64,000 bases of DNA from Escallonia rubra. Taxonomy: Eukaryota; Streptophyta; Magnoliopsida; Escalloniales; Escalloniaceae. Numbering within the stretch: position 1 is the stretch's first letter; each line of letters opens with the position of its first letter. This document shows positions 1 through 13,300 of this stretch, one piece after another. A program made the translations under genes and the position numbers. The notes beneath the pieces were generated by a model that worked only from the letters and a program-made list of their open reading frames with translations, did no database searches and was not told where the DNA came from. Location: positions 1 through 64,000 of the forward strand of contig JAVXUO010001293.1 of the NCBI GenBank assembly GCA_033065855.1. The letters run 5' to 3'.

Positions 1-554
1 TATTTAGTCATTAGCTCGAAAAAATCATTTCGAAAATAGATAAGATTCAGTTTCAATAATTTTCAAGATTTCTGCAATGTGTCATTGTGCTGCAAAGTTT
101 TTATTGACAAAGAATTACAAATAAAAGTGTTTTGTCGTTGTTTCTAAATATACACTTACATTTTTTTGTTGTTAGAGTGCATTTAGCCACATTTTGCAGT
201 TATAGCAAATGTGTAGTACAGAAAAATGATCTTAAGCCGTCGATACGAGTAAAGCAGATCTTGAGAAAGTCATCATTTAGCAACAAAAATTAAACGAAAT
301 GACACCACTGGAATAATTACAAATATGCATAGCACTATTTCACAGAGAAATTAACAACAAATTTGGTGTGGGGATGGACCTACAGCTTCATGACAGGCAC
401 GTTCAGGCACAGCCCCACATCATCAAAATTAAAAAGAACCAAAAGAGCCAAAATGATGAAGTAGACGGCAAAGAAGGAAAAAGATAGAAAAAGATATGGC
501 CCCATATGATCATCACCAGCAAAATGCTCCTCATTTCCTCCTCTGAACACCTCC
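1..554. other. Unassigned left-edge sequence
   Basis: AT-rich sequence upstream of the USP-like gene. I see no recognisable gene, RNA or repeat. A 66-codon minus-strand frame at 380-580 has a hydrophobic stretch but starts only about 30 bases from the USP start codon, so it is not called. Confidence 0.4.
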
Positions 555-562
555 TTATAAAG
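555..562 (+). promoter_or_regulatory. TATA-like box of the USP-like gene
   Basis: The sequence TTATAAAG lies about 50 bases before the ATG at 611. The spacing suits a short 5' leader. This is a positional inference only. Confidence 0.35.
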
Positions 563-610
563 TTTGAACACTTCACACACAGTTGCTAGGGACTAGACCC
601 CGTTGGAGAG

Positions 611-1814
611 ATGGTGCGAAACGGGGCGAAAATGCCTAGCTTTTGCTTGAATAGGATTAGGCCTCATGTTAAGGTCCGTTCACCAACTATTCAGTTCAAT
701 GGTGGCCCAAATTCGGCTGAAACCGATCGGAAAACCGACGATTCTGGCAATGCTGGGGAGGAGAACTCGGACAATGTCGCGAAAGCAGGCGTGCGGCTGG
801 GGAGGAAGATAATGATAGTGGTGGATTCGAGCTATGAAGCCAAGAATGCGGTACAGTGGGCATTGACTCACACTGCTCAAAGTGAAGACGTTTTGGTTCT
901 TCTTTATGTAGCCAAGCCTTCTAAACAAGGTTGGAGGACCCTCTTTTATGTTATTTAGGTAGATATGTTTGGGGAGAAGTGTTTTACTAGTTTTGGTTGC
1001 AGGTGAAGAATGCAGGAAGAACATAGCTCCAAGGATAAGTGACTTTCTTTCTTCTATGAGGAGTATGTGTAAGGTGAAGAGACCTGAGGTGGGTATACTT
1101 TGTTTGAGCTTTTGATTCATCCAATGGGGAATCCTGGAGGAGTTTTGACATAGTAACATACTGTCTTTATGTCTGTTTTCAATTTTCATATAAAAAGCAG
1201 TTTGGAAATGTTTTCAATTTTGGCCTCTTTGGTACTACAATAAAGAGAAATTGTGTTTTGGGGACATAGTGTGTGAAGAATCGTTGTATTTTCTTTGGGA
1301 ATTACAACGAGTCACATCATTAGAGAAGTAGGATTAACGAGGGGTAACTTTTTCTTTACTCAAAAAACGCTTTACGCTGACACACGAACCGATTGCTGAG
1401 GACTTTTGATCGTGTTGAGCATTGTACATAAGGGTTGATTTAATGCAACCACAAGAAGGCTAGCTAATTAAACAGCCTTTCAGGCATCAGATTAACCACA
1501 AGTGAATGTTGCAACTTTGTTTCTAACAGGTAGAGGTTGAGGTTGCAGTGGCGGAAGGGAAAGAGAAAGGTCCGACCATAGTGGAAGAGGCAAAGAAGCA
1601 AGAGGTTGCGCTGCTGGTTCTAGGGCAGAAGAAGCGGTCCACGACGTGGCGGCTGCTGATGATGTGGGCCGGGAACCGGGTTGGTGGCGGGGTGGTGGAG
1701 CACTGCATTCAGAACGCCAGTTGCATGGCTGTTGCAGTGAGGAGGAAAAGCAAAAAAGGTGGTGGCTACCTGATCACCACCAAGCGTCAGAAAGACTTTT
1801 GGCTCTTGGCATAA
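611..1814 (+). CDS. Universal stress protein-like (adenine nucleotide alpha-hydrolase fold)
   Basis: Three exons, 611-929, 1003-1088 and 1530-1814, joined at GT/AG sites with compatible phases, give a 229-residue protein. An N-terminal extension of about 65 residues, low in complexity, precedes the USP-like core. The first core strand is KIMIVVDSS, followed by a helix (EAKNAVQWAL) and the strand DVLVLLYVA. The C-terminal half has the ALLVLGQ strand and ends with SCMAVAVRR. This order matches plant USP-A domain proteins, which are soluble and often stress-responsive. The classical Gly-rich ATP loop (G-2x-G-9x-G-S/T) is not clearly present, so ATP binding should not be assumed. The ATG at 611 is preferred to the in-frame ATG at 632 because it is the first. 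The gene has no partner; NOP14 lies 2.5 kb downstream on the same strand. Confidence 0.85.
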
Positions 1815-3940
1815 AGTGTTTTGGTCTTACTGCATAATTTACCTGATTATTATCATTGGATTGCTTGTAACTACTTATGTATATTGGTGGTTAATGGAAA
1901 AGGGAATTTGGGACTTGGGAGTGGATGGAAAAGTTACTATTTAGGCTATAGGAAAGATTAAATATGGAATTGTCATAAATTAGGCTATCAATTTCGCTTT
2001 TGCTCAAAAGGGGTTGAAGCCTATCGGATCGAATTCGATTAGAGTACGGGTGTGCTTGTACTCACATCCCACTTTTGTAACCCCTAATTCGAGATGGTCA
2101 CCCTTACGTACAATAAGTGCTTGCATAGTGATCAAAGTCTGTGGACTGAAAAATATGGGCAATAGTCTATGTTGAATATGATATACATTGTTGGATACAT
2201 TTTTAAATTGGTTAAGTATTTATAGCACATGATAACCTTAACATGGTATCCAAACTCTCATCCTGAGAGGTTTCTAATTAGTTTGCTCTTTTTGCTTGCT
2301 TACTCTGTCATTTTCTATTATAGTACAATTTGCACTCACGACGTATTTCTAATCAATCTGCTTGAGTTTAAGCCTTGAACCACTAGGAAATGACCCTTCA
2401 AATTCATCCGATTACAAGATGATTTTCTTGTAGAGTAAATGAGATTTTGTGTTTGTTCATCCAATTTCAACAAAGTTTCTACAATCTCATATTTAGATGC
2501 GATCAAAATCCTCATCTGTCTCCTCTTTGTTTGTAATACAGGCGGTTTGTGTTATTGTTCATATAGGATGGGATAGAATAGGATATGATCATAGTTATGT
2601 ATTATTCATTAGATGACTATCCATTTATTTTCGCAAATGTGCTCTTATCGGTGTATTTAATTTTTTTTTAATTTTTTTATTCGTCCAAAATATGTGCAAA
2701 TTTGGATTTGATATCCAAATACAACTTTATTTGAATGTTAAACTCAAAATTACAAACCAAACAATAAAATTGAGTTACTACATATAATTATTAATTTTTT
2801 TTTTGTTGGTGCAACTACATATATAATTATTAATACACAATCTTTTCAACGAATTTCTTAACCAAACAAAGGGTTAACTACCCAGGCCATTAGCTTTGCT
2901 TGGAAAAAGGTGAGAGACACTGGGGTCCTGTGGAAGCTAAACTGGCTGATGAAGGCACATGGTCTATGAGCTTTTTGGCAACATAGACCCTAAATCAGGA
3001 CAGTGTGGGGGACACCTTTCTCCTGGTTGAACTGTCACCTTGGCTCAGAGATATAACCCACCTTTGGTGAAATGTATGGTATGTGACCTTTGTCACAACC
3101 GGTTCCACCAAAAGCCGCACGAACTGGCCTCATGTGCAAGTGTTTATTTATTATAATTAAGGAAAAAAGAAATCTGCTGTAGGGTTGCATGCCCCTCTTT
3201 ATCATGACAGTAGCGAACCCCGTGAACCTTGATATGTCATGCATTCTTTTGTTTCTTGTTCTTTTCCCTCTTTCTCTTCAAATGGCTATCACTAGAATAT
3301 CAGACTTCTAGCTATCTGCTTTGATGTCTAATGGTCCTGGAAACCCATACTTGCAACTCTCATGTTTGTCAATGGCAGTCATGGTGGGATTGAACATATG
3401 GTTTGTGATGAATGCTATTAGCAAATAACAGGAATCAGAAACCACCGAACTAAAAAAGTCACATTTCTCACATGCATTTGGATACCTAAAGCAAAATAAC
3501 TTTAAAAGATGCAGAACTCGTTTTACATTATAATAGTTCCTTGATTGTTATCTGGCAACATACGCTGTTGATGGTCGTGGGAACAAATAAGCCAAGAAAG
3601 ATGAGGAACGTGCCGTGTCACAGTTGAATCGCTTAGCTACGCTTGCTACTAATACTGACATCAATCCTGGTTGAAGCCTTTCTTTTTTTATCTTCCCGAA
3701 AGGAAGGCAAAAGTACTTCGAGTAAGTTGCTATGACGTCGTAATAAGGGCCGATGAATGGTTTAAGTCAAACCTATAGGCTTATGACCGACACGTAAGGT
3801 AAGAGTTCCAGATAAAGTAAAAATAATCTCATCTGATGCTTGGTCGCACATATAAAAGGCACATAAGCTATTATTTAACGAACAAGTTTTATCCAATTTC
3901 ACTCCGATAATTTTAACGGAAAATTTTTAGCTGATACGCG
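1815..3940. other. Intergenic region, USP to NOP14
   Basis: AT-rich DNA holding the USP 3' flank and the distal NOP14 promoter. I see no supported gene. Oligo(T) tracts occur near 2660-2690 and 2790-2806. A 69-codon minus-strand frame at 3035-3244 has no recognisable content. Confidence 0.5.
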
Positions 3941-4105
3941 AGTTGTAAGAAGATAGTTACAACCCTCATATAACATTATTAATGTTTGTTAAATATTTTT
4001 AGTGATTTTTACTTGATAATGTTAAAAATTACGGTTAAAAATTATTTCTGAAAGTATCAACGTAATCATATTTTTCAATTATTAAGTATCATTACATGAA
4101 AGGTA
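3941..4105. mobile_element. Degenerate hairpin MITE (copy M1) in the NOP14 upstream region
   Basis: This 165-base stretch begins TTGTAAGAAGATAG and ends near CATTACATGAAAGG. Its internal order (AATATTTTTAGTGA, then a TTAAAA block, then CTGAAAGTAT) matches the MITE family seen repeatedly at 23-55 kb. It is more diverged than the others, which suggests an older insertion. It ends about 260 bases before the NOP14 ATG. Confidence 0.5.
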
Positions 4106-4243
4106 TAATAGCCAAAATTAATCGGCAATTGGGGATAGAAGATACGGGCCAATGAGCACCCATCGTCGACGGGTCACAACTACTTTCGATTCGAGATACA
4201 TTTACGGGTCAGGACTACAACCCATTAACCCAATCCCTATTGC

Positions 4244-4283
4244 AGCCCATTCCCCTGTATGGTCCTAACTCCTAAAACCCTAA
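4244..4283 (+). promoter_or_regulatory. Site II element plus telo-box in the NOP14 promoter
   Basis: AGCCCA (site II, TGGGCT on the other strand) is at 4244-4249 and AAAACCCTAA (telo-box) at 4274-4283, about 80-120 bases before the ATG. In plants this pair is known to mark growth-regulated genes for ribosomal proteins and ribosome assembly, which fits the product. A pyrimidine-rich leader (CCCCTCTTCTCCCTCTC) follows. Confidence 0.65.
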
Positions 4284-4363
4284 CCCCTCTTCTCCCTCTC
4301 ACACACGCGCACAGAGCAAAGCTGAAGCTCAGGCACCTAGGCGAATTCGTTACACCGAAAATC

Positions 4364-7300
4364 ATGGGGAAGAAACCGAACCCTAGCAAAAATGACGACA
4401 CCAAGGCGAAGAAGAAGAAGAATAAGGGCAGGTCAGGCCCCGAAGCCATGCGAATGAAAACCAAGGCTCCAAAGCCCAACCCGTTCGAGACCATATGGTC
4501 TAGGCGCAAGTTCGACATCCTCGGCAAGAAGCGCAAGGGCGAGGAGCGCCGCCTCGGCCTTGCCCGCTCCATTGCCATCGACAAAGTCTGTACTTTTGAC
4601 TTTTTAATGCATTATTAGAATAAACTTGAATGCTTGAAACATTTGCTTTTACTCTTGCAATAATCGTGATTTGACTGCTCGAAAGATACATATTTGTCTG
4701 CTTTATATTACCATCCTAGCTCAATTTAATGTTTAGACCTACTAATTTTTGCCATAAGTTATGAAATGGAGAGGCTACATAATGATGGAATTTGAGTAGG
4801 GTCCGTTATATAACTTTTGATTGCGTTGACTTTTTGTGAATTTGTAGAACAAAGTTGTAACCACCTGAAAAATTCACCTATTGTGTTTGCCCTGGTTTGA
4901 TAATATTCAAATGTGCGAAATTTTGGTCTTAAAATATTAAAAGTCTAGTGAGAAAACTTATGAAGTGCAATGGCTATTTGGAATTTCGTAATGTGAATGG
5001 TTATTGGGTTGGATTGCTGCAGAGAAAGAAGACGCTGCTGAAGGATTATGAGCAGAGTGGGAAGGCATCGGTGTTTGTGGATAAGCGAATTGGGGAGCAA
5101 AATGAGGGGCTTGGCGAGTTTGACAAGGCCATTTTGAGGTCCCAGCGGGAAATGCAGGTGATTGTTGTGCTATTACACATTTTGGAGCGAGTAGTACGAA
5201 GATATCTGATTGGCAGAGTCAAAACTCTTAAGCTTTGTAGCACATTTGTTTTCCTTTCATGGAGGGTTGAATTAAATCATGTATGTTATAGTCATTGGCT
5301 AGGGCTTTTGGTCTTTATGTTACTGTTTGTTGTTACAGTTGAAAATGAGCAAGAAAAGTAAGTATAATTTATCTGATGGGGAAGAGGATGAGCTAGAGAT
5401 CGAAGGTCTTGGTTCCTTTCCAGAAAGAGATGATTTTGAGGATGATGTGCCATTTGAAGACTACGATGACAGGGAAGCGACTGAAACAGAGAGTATGTTT
5501 GCCTTTGTGACTATTTTTATCTTTAATCTGTCAATGCGTTGATGCTTTCTGAGGAAAAAATATAACTATGTGACCACATTGAATTTGTGATCTTCATAAG
5601 TTGGGACTTGAGCAAGGATATATTCTGTCAAGTCAACAAATAAATGGACTGTTCTGAGAATTTTTTTCGGTATAATACACGAATAAAGTGCCGAAAATAA
5701 CTTTATTGTTTCTTGATCAATCAACCAGAGGACTTACTTTTGATTTTTGTAACATTATTGTTTTCCAGTTCTGGCATTCAGAACTAAATGTCAAAGATTT
5801 TTTATGTGTATTTGAACATCAGATATTCAAATCTTTAAATACAATTCAAATTCTTTTTATTTCTCTTTTTGATTTGGCCCTTGTTTGAACTAGATCTACT
5901 TGGAGCTTCTCATATGTCTTTGCAATCTTATGCAATATCGCTTGCTTGTAAGCCCGTAACTACCAAGTACTTTTGTGTCATAACTCCGTGTTTATAAGTT
6001 TAGGTTTGTCCTGGCCATGACATGTATTTGAACGAGATAAAATGACAGTTTTTCTTTAATGGAGCAGTTTGGAATCAATAATCCTCTCAAACCATGTGCA
6101 TGACTTACTCTTTAATCTTTACATGGTGAATTTCTTCCTTGGCTCCTTGTATCTAGTAGCTTAAGTGAATCAGTACATTCAGAAAGAATTCATCATCATC
6201 AATTTGTTAGTTTGCATACATGCATACGAGCCTTGCATCTTAGAAATTGAGTTTGCTGAATCTTGCTTAAGAGTGAAATCATTTCTTACTCAGGAAGCTA
6301 AGAATCTGATAGCTTTTGCAAGCTTTTATTATTTCCAGTAACCAACCATCTTTTCTGCACAGAGAGGTCGGCCATCTTAAAGCAACTGAAGGCCAATGGT
6401 AGTCAACATATTATGGAAACTGGCTTAGTCGAAGGAGAAGAGAACGTGAGTTGCCTATATATATCAGATTTTTGGTGCATTATAATTTCATTTTATTTCT
6501 TCATTTGCTCTTCTTCTTCTTGTGTTAACTGTCTCTAGCGGGGTATTGACCTTACCTACCTGTGCACTTTTTGATCCTGCTATTATCCTTCTGTGCAATA
6601 TTGCCCTGTGGGTTGCCAGGTTGTAACTGCTTAATTAGTTTAGCGAAGATATATAAACAAGGAATAAGCTGACCAGCGGATATACTTTTTTATACAGAGC
6701 ACATAATGTATCTTTATGTTTGACATGTTCCTATGAAGCACGGATATGGGTGCAGGTGCGGATATGATACGAATACAACATTTTTGAAAATTTTAGGATA
6801 CGGGTGCGCAGGGACACGGCAAATTTTATATATATATTTTTAATTATATATACTTAATATTAAATTTCTAAACAAAACAGAGATCATTTAAGTTTTAAGA
6901 AAGCTCATATATAGTGCAATGTAATTTATCATGAGCTGTTATATACCTGCATGTGACTATTGGGAGCTATTATAATCATTGGGCTTGAAAATGCATAGAC
7001 CCACTCACATGTATCTGCATGGGAGCTGTTAATATTGGTCTTGTGGGCTTGCATGTGTATAATTAGTGGGCTTGCATGTGATTATGGATTGCCATGTGGC
7101 CAAAAAGGACCTGTTGGGTCAGTCCCATAATCCCAACCCAACTTCACAAAAGAGAAAAGAAAATTGTAACAGAAGAGAGGAGAATAAACTGCTCCAGTGC
7201 CTAGTGGCTTCGCGAAGGTCGCGAGTGGTCCCGATCGTCGCTTGTGGTTGCGGGTGGTTCCCATCGTCGTCGGTGGTTGCCGGTTGTCGCTTGCCAGTGG

Positions 7301-10300
7301 TTGCCGTCGTCGCCGACGGTCACTCTCTCTGTCTCTATCAGTTCTGCCCTTCCAAAAGATCAAGCCCCAGCTGTAAAGATCTGCCATTTATTAGGTTAGT
7401 ATGATTTTTATTATTTAGGATTTGACCCCAAAATTTCTGTTTTTATGTTTTGACCCCTGAAAGTTGTTTTGAAAATTGTACTTTTCACCCCATAAGTATT
7501 GGATCCGCACCCGATCTGTATCTTAACCGCACCCGCTATTTAGGAAATTAAAAAAAAAATAGGCATGAAAATACTGGAAACGCACCCGACGCGCACCTAT
7601 GCCGCACCTGCCCTCCACCCGACACACACCCGATGCCAGTGCTTCACCCTTCTAGGCCCACCCGTGCTTCATAGGCATGTTCTGAGATACATGAGAATCT
7701 CTCATTGCAAAGATATTTTTTCAACCATAAAGATATATTATGGCGGCGTAGTTATATCATCTACAGGTTGGCAAGAAAATTAATTGGTTCAAGACTTCAA
7801 GCATTCGTCTTTTCCGTTGCTTATTAGTTATTACCTTGTGGTTAGAATGTTCTTCTTTTTGGCAGTTTTGTAGGATTCCCAACTTAGTGATTTTACTTCA
7901 ACAATAAAAAAAGGAAACTCTAGATCCTAGACCTTTCTTGACTTGAAGTAAAATTCAAGAGATAACTACGCCAATGGTCATTGAATTTTGTGTCAAATTT
8001 TACCTTGTCACTAGTTTTAACCTCGTGCTTGGACATGCGGGCAACAACCGACAATATATTCATTGAGAAAGCTCCACCTCGTACCTAAAGTATTAACAAG
8101 AGAGGTACTGATGATAATAGTTATGGTACCAAAAGAAATGTTATTTCCATCTTTTTATTTGATTTTTCTGTCATTTTCAATTGTTAAAATGAACTTCAGC
8201 AATTGTTAGCTTTTTAGCAACAAATGAAGAAGTGAGATAGCATATAAAGTGGTAGGAATTGTGATGCCAAGGAAATGAGTTCGCAGCTTACATGGAGGTG
8301 CTACAAAGAATGCAGTCCGAGTTAGATGCCAGATATACTGATGTGGGACAGAACAAAGATAGAGTAAGGACATAGACCAAGAGCTTCCCAGACAGAGCCC
8401 AAGGAGTGGCAGTGCTGTGAGGGCGATGGCGCGTGGTGAATACACGACGACAGTCACAGTCCAATGCTTAGGTCCAGAGTCAAGGTCCTGTGTATTTCTC
8501 TCTCTAGGATTCTAGAGTGCGAAAGTGAATGTGAGAATGAGTTTTGTTCTTTTGTTCTCAAAATGAATTCTCAAGCCCCCTATTTATTGGGGTTGAGATC
8601 ATGTTGTCATCAATTGAGACGTGGTGCTCTGGGAGTGACACGTCACTGAGGGGGCCATAGGTGTCGGTGGTCCGCAGGCTGTCGGATCGCATATTTACTC
8701 GGCATGCTCCTCACAGCGTCGCTCTGTCTAACTGGAAAGACTTGCCCACACAGTGCCGGTGTGGCCAAAGAGCCCCCTTGATCCAGCCACCAGTTCAAGG
8801 CCCTTGCAGAGTCCCATAGTGCGTTGAGAGACGTCGAGGACCTGACAGAGGTGGGGAAGGCTCGACAACCAATTTCCTAGGCGTGATTCCCTCTGGAGAC
8901 CTACTCCCGTCTTGGAGTGACCCGGGGGTCATAGTCGCTAGGGGTATCGATGAAAGCCCCCAGAGTGTCGGAGCACGTAGACTAGTCACGCAGTCACCCT
9001 GCTGGAGATAGTGTCTTAGAGAGTGAGCCTATCCTGCGGGTGAGTCCTTATGCCGAAGCACTCGGAGCGCGCCAAGGTAGTGTTTAGGAGGAGTCGCCTA
9101 CTTGACGGGCTGAGGTAGTGTTTGGAAGGAGTCGCCTACCTGACAGATCGAGGTAGTGTCCCGGAGGAGTCGCCTACCCGACAAGCCAAGGCAGTGTCCT
9201 AAAGGAGTCACCTACTTGGCAGAAGGGGAGTTTGAGCTCCCTGGCGGAGATAGTGTCTTAGAGAGCGAGCCTATTCCTTGTGTCGGAGCACCCGGAGCGC
9301 GCCAAGGCAGTGTTCAGAAGGAGTCGCCTACTCGACGGGCCGGGAGGGAAGTCCTCATGCCGGAGCACTTGGAGCTCCTTGGCAGAGATAGTATCTGGAG
9401 GAGTCGCCTATTCCCGCGGGATGCTGCACACTCCGGGGAGTGGGTCGAAGCATGTTCCACAACCAAGACAAGGTGCACATGGTGTGGTGAAAGGATGGAC
9501 CAATACTGGGGCACGATAGTGTGACAGGATGTCGGAGGCGCGACTGTTTAAGCAGCGCGGCGCATAGGCGTGGCAGATGTGTGTGGTGCCGGGGCACCGA
9601 CATTGAAACGGCGCACGGGCGCGGCGACGGGTGTTGCGGAGTTGAGGGTCGTGCCGGGGACCCGTGACACAGAGACAATGCTCGGGTGCGCACTGACGGG
9701 CGTCGGTTGGGGGCACGTGACGGGGAGACGACGCAACCACTGATGTCGCGGAGACGGACGCACGGCGGTCCAAATGTGCGTAACCAGATTGAGATAACAA
9801 GTGTCCAAATGTACGCAGCCAAATTGGGACAGCTAGGGTTCAAATGTTGGGGCAGCCAGATTGGGAATTCCGGGGTCCAAATATTGGGGCAGCCAGATTG
9901 GGACAGCTGGGGTCCAAATGTACGCAGCCAGATTGGGATAGCAGAGGTCCAAGTGTGCTTAGCCAGGATGGGATAGCAACATATAGTATCTTCCAAATAA
10001 AAATAATAATGATAATAATAACCCGTTTGATGAGGTTTGTATTAATAAAGGCCACCATGAAAAGTATAAGAAGGTATATAAGTTTGATAGAAAATAAAAT
10101 GAGTGATAAGAACTATATATAGGGCTTATACTAAAATGAAAGGGGCGAGATTGGAATATTGGTTTGTCTAAAAAATAGGAAAGGTTTAAGATTACAGGAG
10201 AGACTTAAATATAAAATTAAGTGAGGGAGGGAGGGAAATTTGATTGGTTGATTTCCAAATGGCAAAACAATAGAACATTAATTCTCTCAGCTTCAACGTT

Positions 10301-13300
10301 ACATATATTTAGATTGGAGTTTCAGTTTGTCCATTCTGGTCACTAGACTCTTCAGTTTGTCCAATCAGATCATTCCGTTAGCTGGTGTCATTAAAGGCCA
10401 CTTGGCAAATAAAAGAACATTAACTTTCTCCTGGCTTCAACTTGACTTTATATATATTTAGATTGGAGTTTCAGTTTGTCCATTCTAGTCACTAGACTCT
10501 TCAATTTGTCCAATCAGATCATTCCGTTAGCTGGGGTCAGTAAAGGCCCTGTTAAGTGGTCAGTTGCGCCTTAACACAAGGACAAAAGAGTCGATCTTTT
10601 TTAAAGCACAACCCTACACCCAAAATCTAAACGACAACAGCAACCTCCGTTTCCAGCTTTACCGCGACCACATCGGCTGCCACTACAATAACCACCTCCA
10701 CTGCCACAAGATCGGCTGCCACCCGAACCCAACCAATTACTAAACCAACCCACACGACTGGTTCACAACTCATGCGCCACCCAATCTGTTGCCACTCATC
10801 ATCACCGCAACAGATCACAACCAAGCACTGCCTTCACCCAAGCCGTCGCCACCTACCACCACCAAATTATCATCATTACTGCCCCCTATCCCCAGTCAAA
10901 TTCTCAAATCAACCCCGAGATCCATAATTTTACTCTGTCGTCTTAGTGGTGATGCTGCCGCCAACCTTTTGTTTTGACATTCTCGCCAACTCCGACAAGG
11001 ATCCAATCTGGTCATTTTTCAAGTTACGACAGTGCAACAGCATGGTTGCAAGCTCAACAATTGAATTCCCGTGCATTGAACCGAATAACATCTTGAGCAA
11101 TTCTTTTCCCTTGATTCTTACTTCTTTTCTTTGATCTCACAATTTTGAATCAGGTGTCCCATTGATTGGATCGAGAACAAACGTTATTGATGTAGGGCGC
11201 ATCAAAAAATATAATGACCAAGATGACACAAATTCAAGTCGAGTAACCAAAGTGAAATCTGACCCAAAGTTACAGTGACTTTGGCGTAGTTTTCTCAAAA
11301 TGGAAATATAATTTATTGAGTTATTGCTTTTAAATAAACCCTATAACATGTTTTACTTCTGATATCCTTGTGCTTTCCATACAGTTGTTTAGCAAGTCTC
11401 TCAATATGTTCTTACTCTGCTTCAGAATATCGCTTATTTACATAGATAAAGACTGTGTATCTATCCCTATCAAGTTTGAAAGCATTTGGCTATCTTATAA
11501 AATCTAATTATCAGTTCGTCCTACTGTGTAAGATCTATTTGTCACGTTGTTCTACTGCAACATTAACATTTGTGACGGTTCAACTCCTTTCTTCCTTCAG
11601 CCTCTCCTTTTGATTAATGTCATCTTACATATACTAAGGGGCATGCCCAGTTCAAAGAAAGCAACAGAGGCCAGAACTCGTGATGCAGTCATGTTTAGGG
11701 GGACTTCAATTATGTTTACATATACGTATATCTATGCAGATACACACACGCAAAACACTGTTTATTTACTTCAGAAGCCTATCTCTTTGTTATTAGCTGA
11801 AATATCGAACCTTGTTTTGTTTAACTGTGATGCTTTTCCTATTGCAGAGGCAAAGAAGTAAAAAAGAAGTGATGGAGGAGATTATTTCAAAGAGTAAATA
11901 CTTCAAGGTGGTGATAACTGATATATCTAGAATTGCTGGCAATTCCGCATTTGTGATGATGAATCACTAAATTGTGCATGGATATGTGATTTTTTCTTCC
12001 CTTTTACATTCCCTACCAGGCACAAAAAGCCAAGGATAAGGAAGAGAATGTACATTTGCTTGAACAACTGGACAAAGATTTCACATCTTTAGTGCATTCT
12101 AAAGCCTTGATATCTTTGACCCAACCAAATAAGATGAATGCTTTAAAGGCACTTGTGAACATGAGCATTTTAAGTGAAAATGCAACGAAAGATGAGGTTT
12201 CGTCTTCTCAGAACAATGTTTCTTTTCAGCAGGTATATGTCAGGTACCTTGGTCTATTATTATCTTATTGTATCTTGCTTTTCTTTTGATATTAAATGTC
12301 TTATCTGAATTCATTTTCGGGGTTCATAATATCTACTTGTTTTAACCTTGCATGTGTCATGCTGTAATCTCTTCTATGTTATTGTTCAGAGCAATGATTC
12401 GTCAAAAAGTCTCCTATGCAATTTGTTGCCTTAGTCAGTTTATAGCTTTATGTACAACGATCTTCCTTGTTTTACACATATGATAGACTTCAAGCTTCTT
12501 AAAGCGTTTGTAATTTGGTTATCCTGTTATATTTAGTTAATATCCGTTTGACAGGAAAAACCTGATGCTTATGACAAACTTGTAAATGAGATGGTCTTGG
12601 ATATGCGTGCTCGCCCATCAGACAGGACGAAGACACCCGAAGAAATTGCACAAGAAGAGAAAGAACGACTAGAGGAACTAGAGGTATATCCCAATGCAGA
12701 CATTGATTAGATATGATTGTTGTCTGTGGTTGTTATCGGTGTTACTCTACTTAGCAATGTGAGTGGTTGGTTTTTCTGTTGTATTAACTCAAAATAACCT
12801 CAACCTTATTCTCTTCATCCTCATTATTCTTAACCTCGTATAAATCTGGCGGGTTAGGGTATTTTCAGAATCTGAAGCCACAGAAATTTGATCATGTCAC
12901 ATATTGGTTTTCTGTTGAACGAGTTGTGATATGACATTTGGTAAAAGCACAAACCACTTGGTTGTCCTTATCTGCAACTAAGGATCGGATATCTTTATTT
13001 GTTTGGATATATTGTTACCGTTTGGTTTTGACAGTAGCAATTTTTCTTTTGTGTTAAAGAAGGCTTTCAGTAGCTCTCTCTAAATAATGTTAATAGTAGG
13101 GCCGCAAAACAAGCCGAGCCCTTCGAGATTAGTTGGTGAGAAAAACGATCGAGCTCGACTCAATTAGCTAATAACCCTATAAAGCTCGGGCTCAAGCTCA
13201 TTTGAGATCAACTCAAGAGATAAACAAGCCAAGCTTGAGCTTAAGTAAAAGCTTGATAGTTTAAGTGACAAGCTTGAGCATCCCTAATCTTGGCTCGGCT

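Larger units (their letters stand above)
8440..9996. repeat. GC-rich degenerate repeat block in NOP14 intron 4
   Basis: An abrupt GC-rich island in an AT-rich intron. The left part resembles a retroelement LTR or leader (a CCCCCTATTTATTGGGG promoter-like segment near 8577). The middle and right parts are minisatellites. Open frames of up to 213 codons exist on both strands but are repeat translations with no domain. A GGGCGCGGCGACG-containing motif near 9616-9630 recurs at 63.79-63.95 kb. The boundaries are approximate. Confidence 0.55.

Noticed and set aside
380-580. 66-codon minus-strand frame with a hydrophobic stretch
   Set aside because: It begins about 30 bases from the USP start on the opposite strand, has no recognised family and no promoter; chance frame is more likely.
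8795-9996. Several GC-rich frames (up to 213 codons) on both strands
   Set aside because: They translate minisatellite units, overlap each other on both strands and contain no domain.
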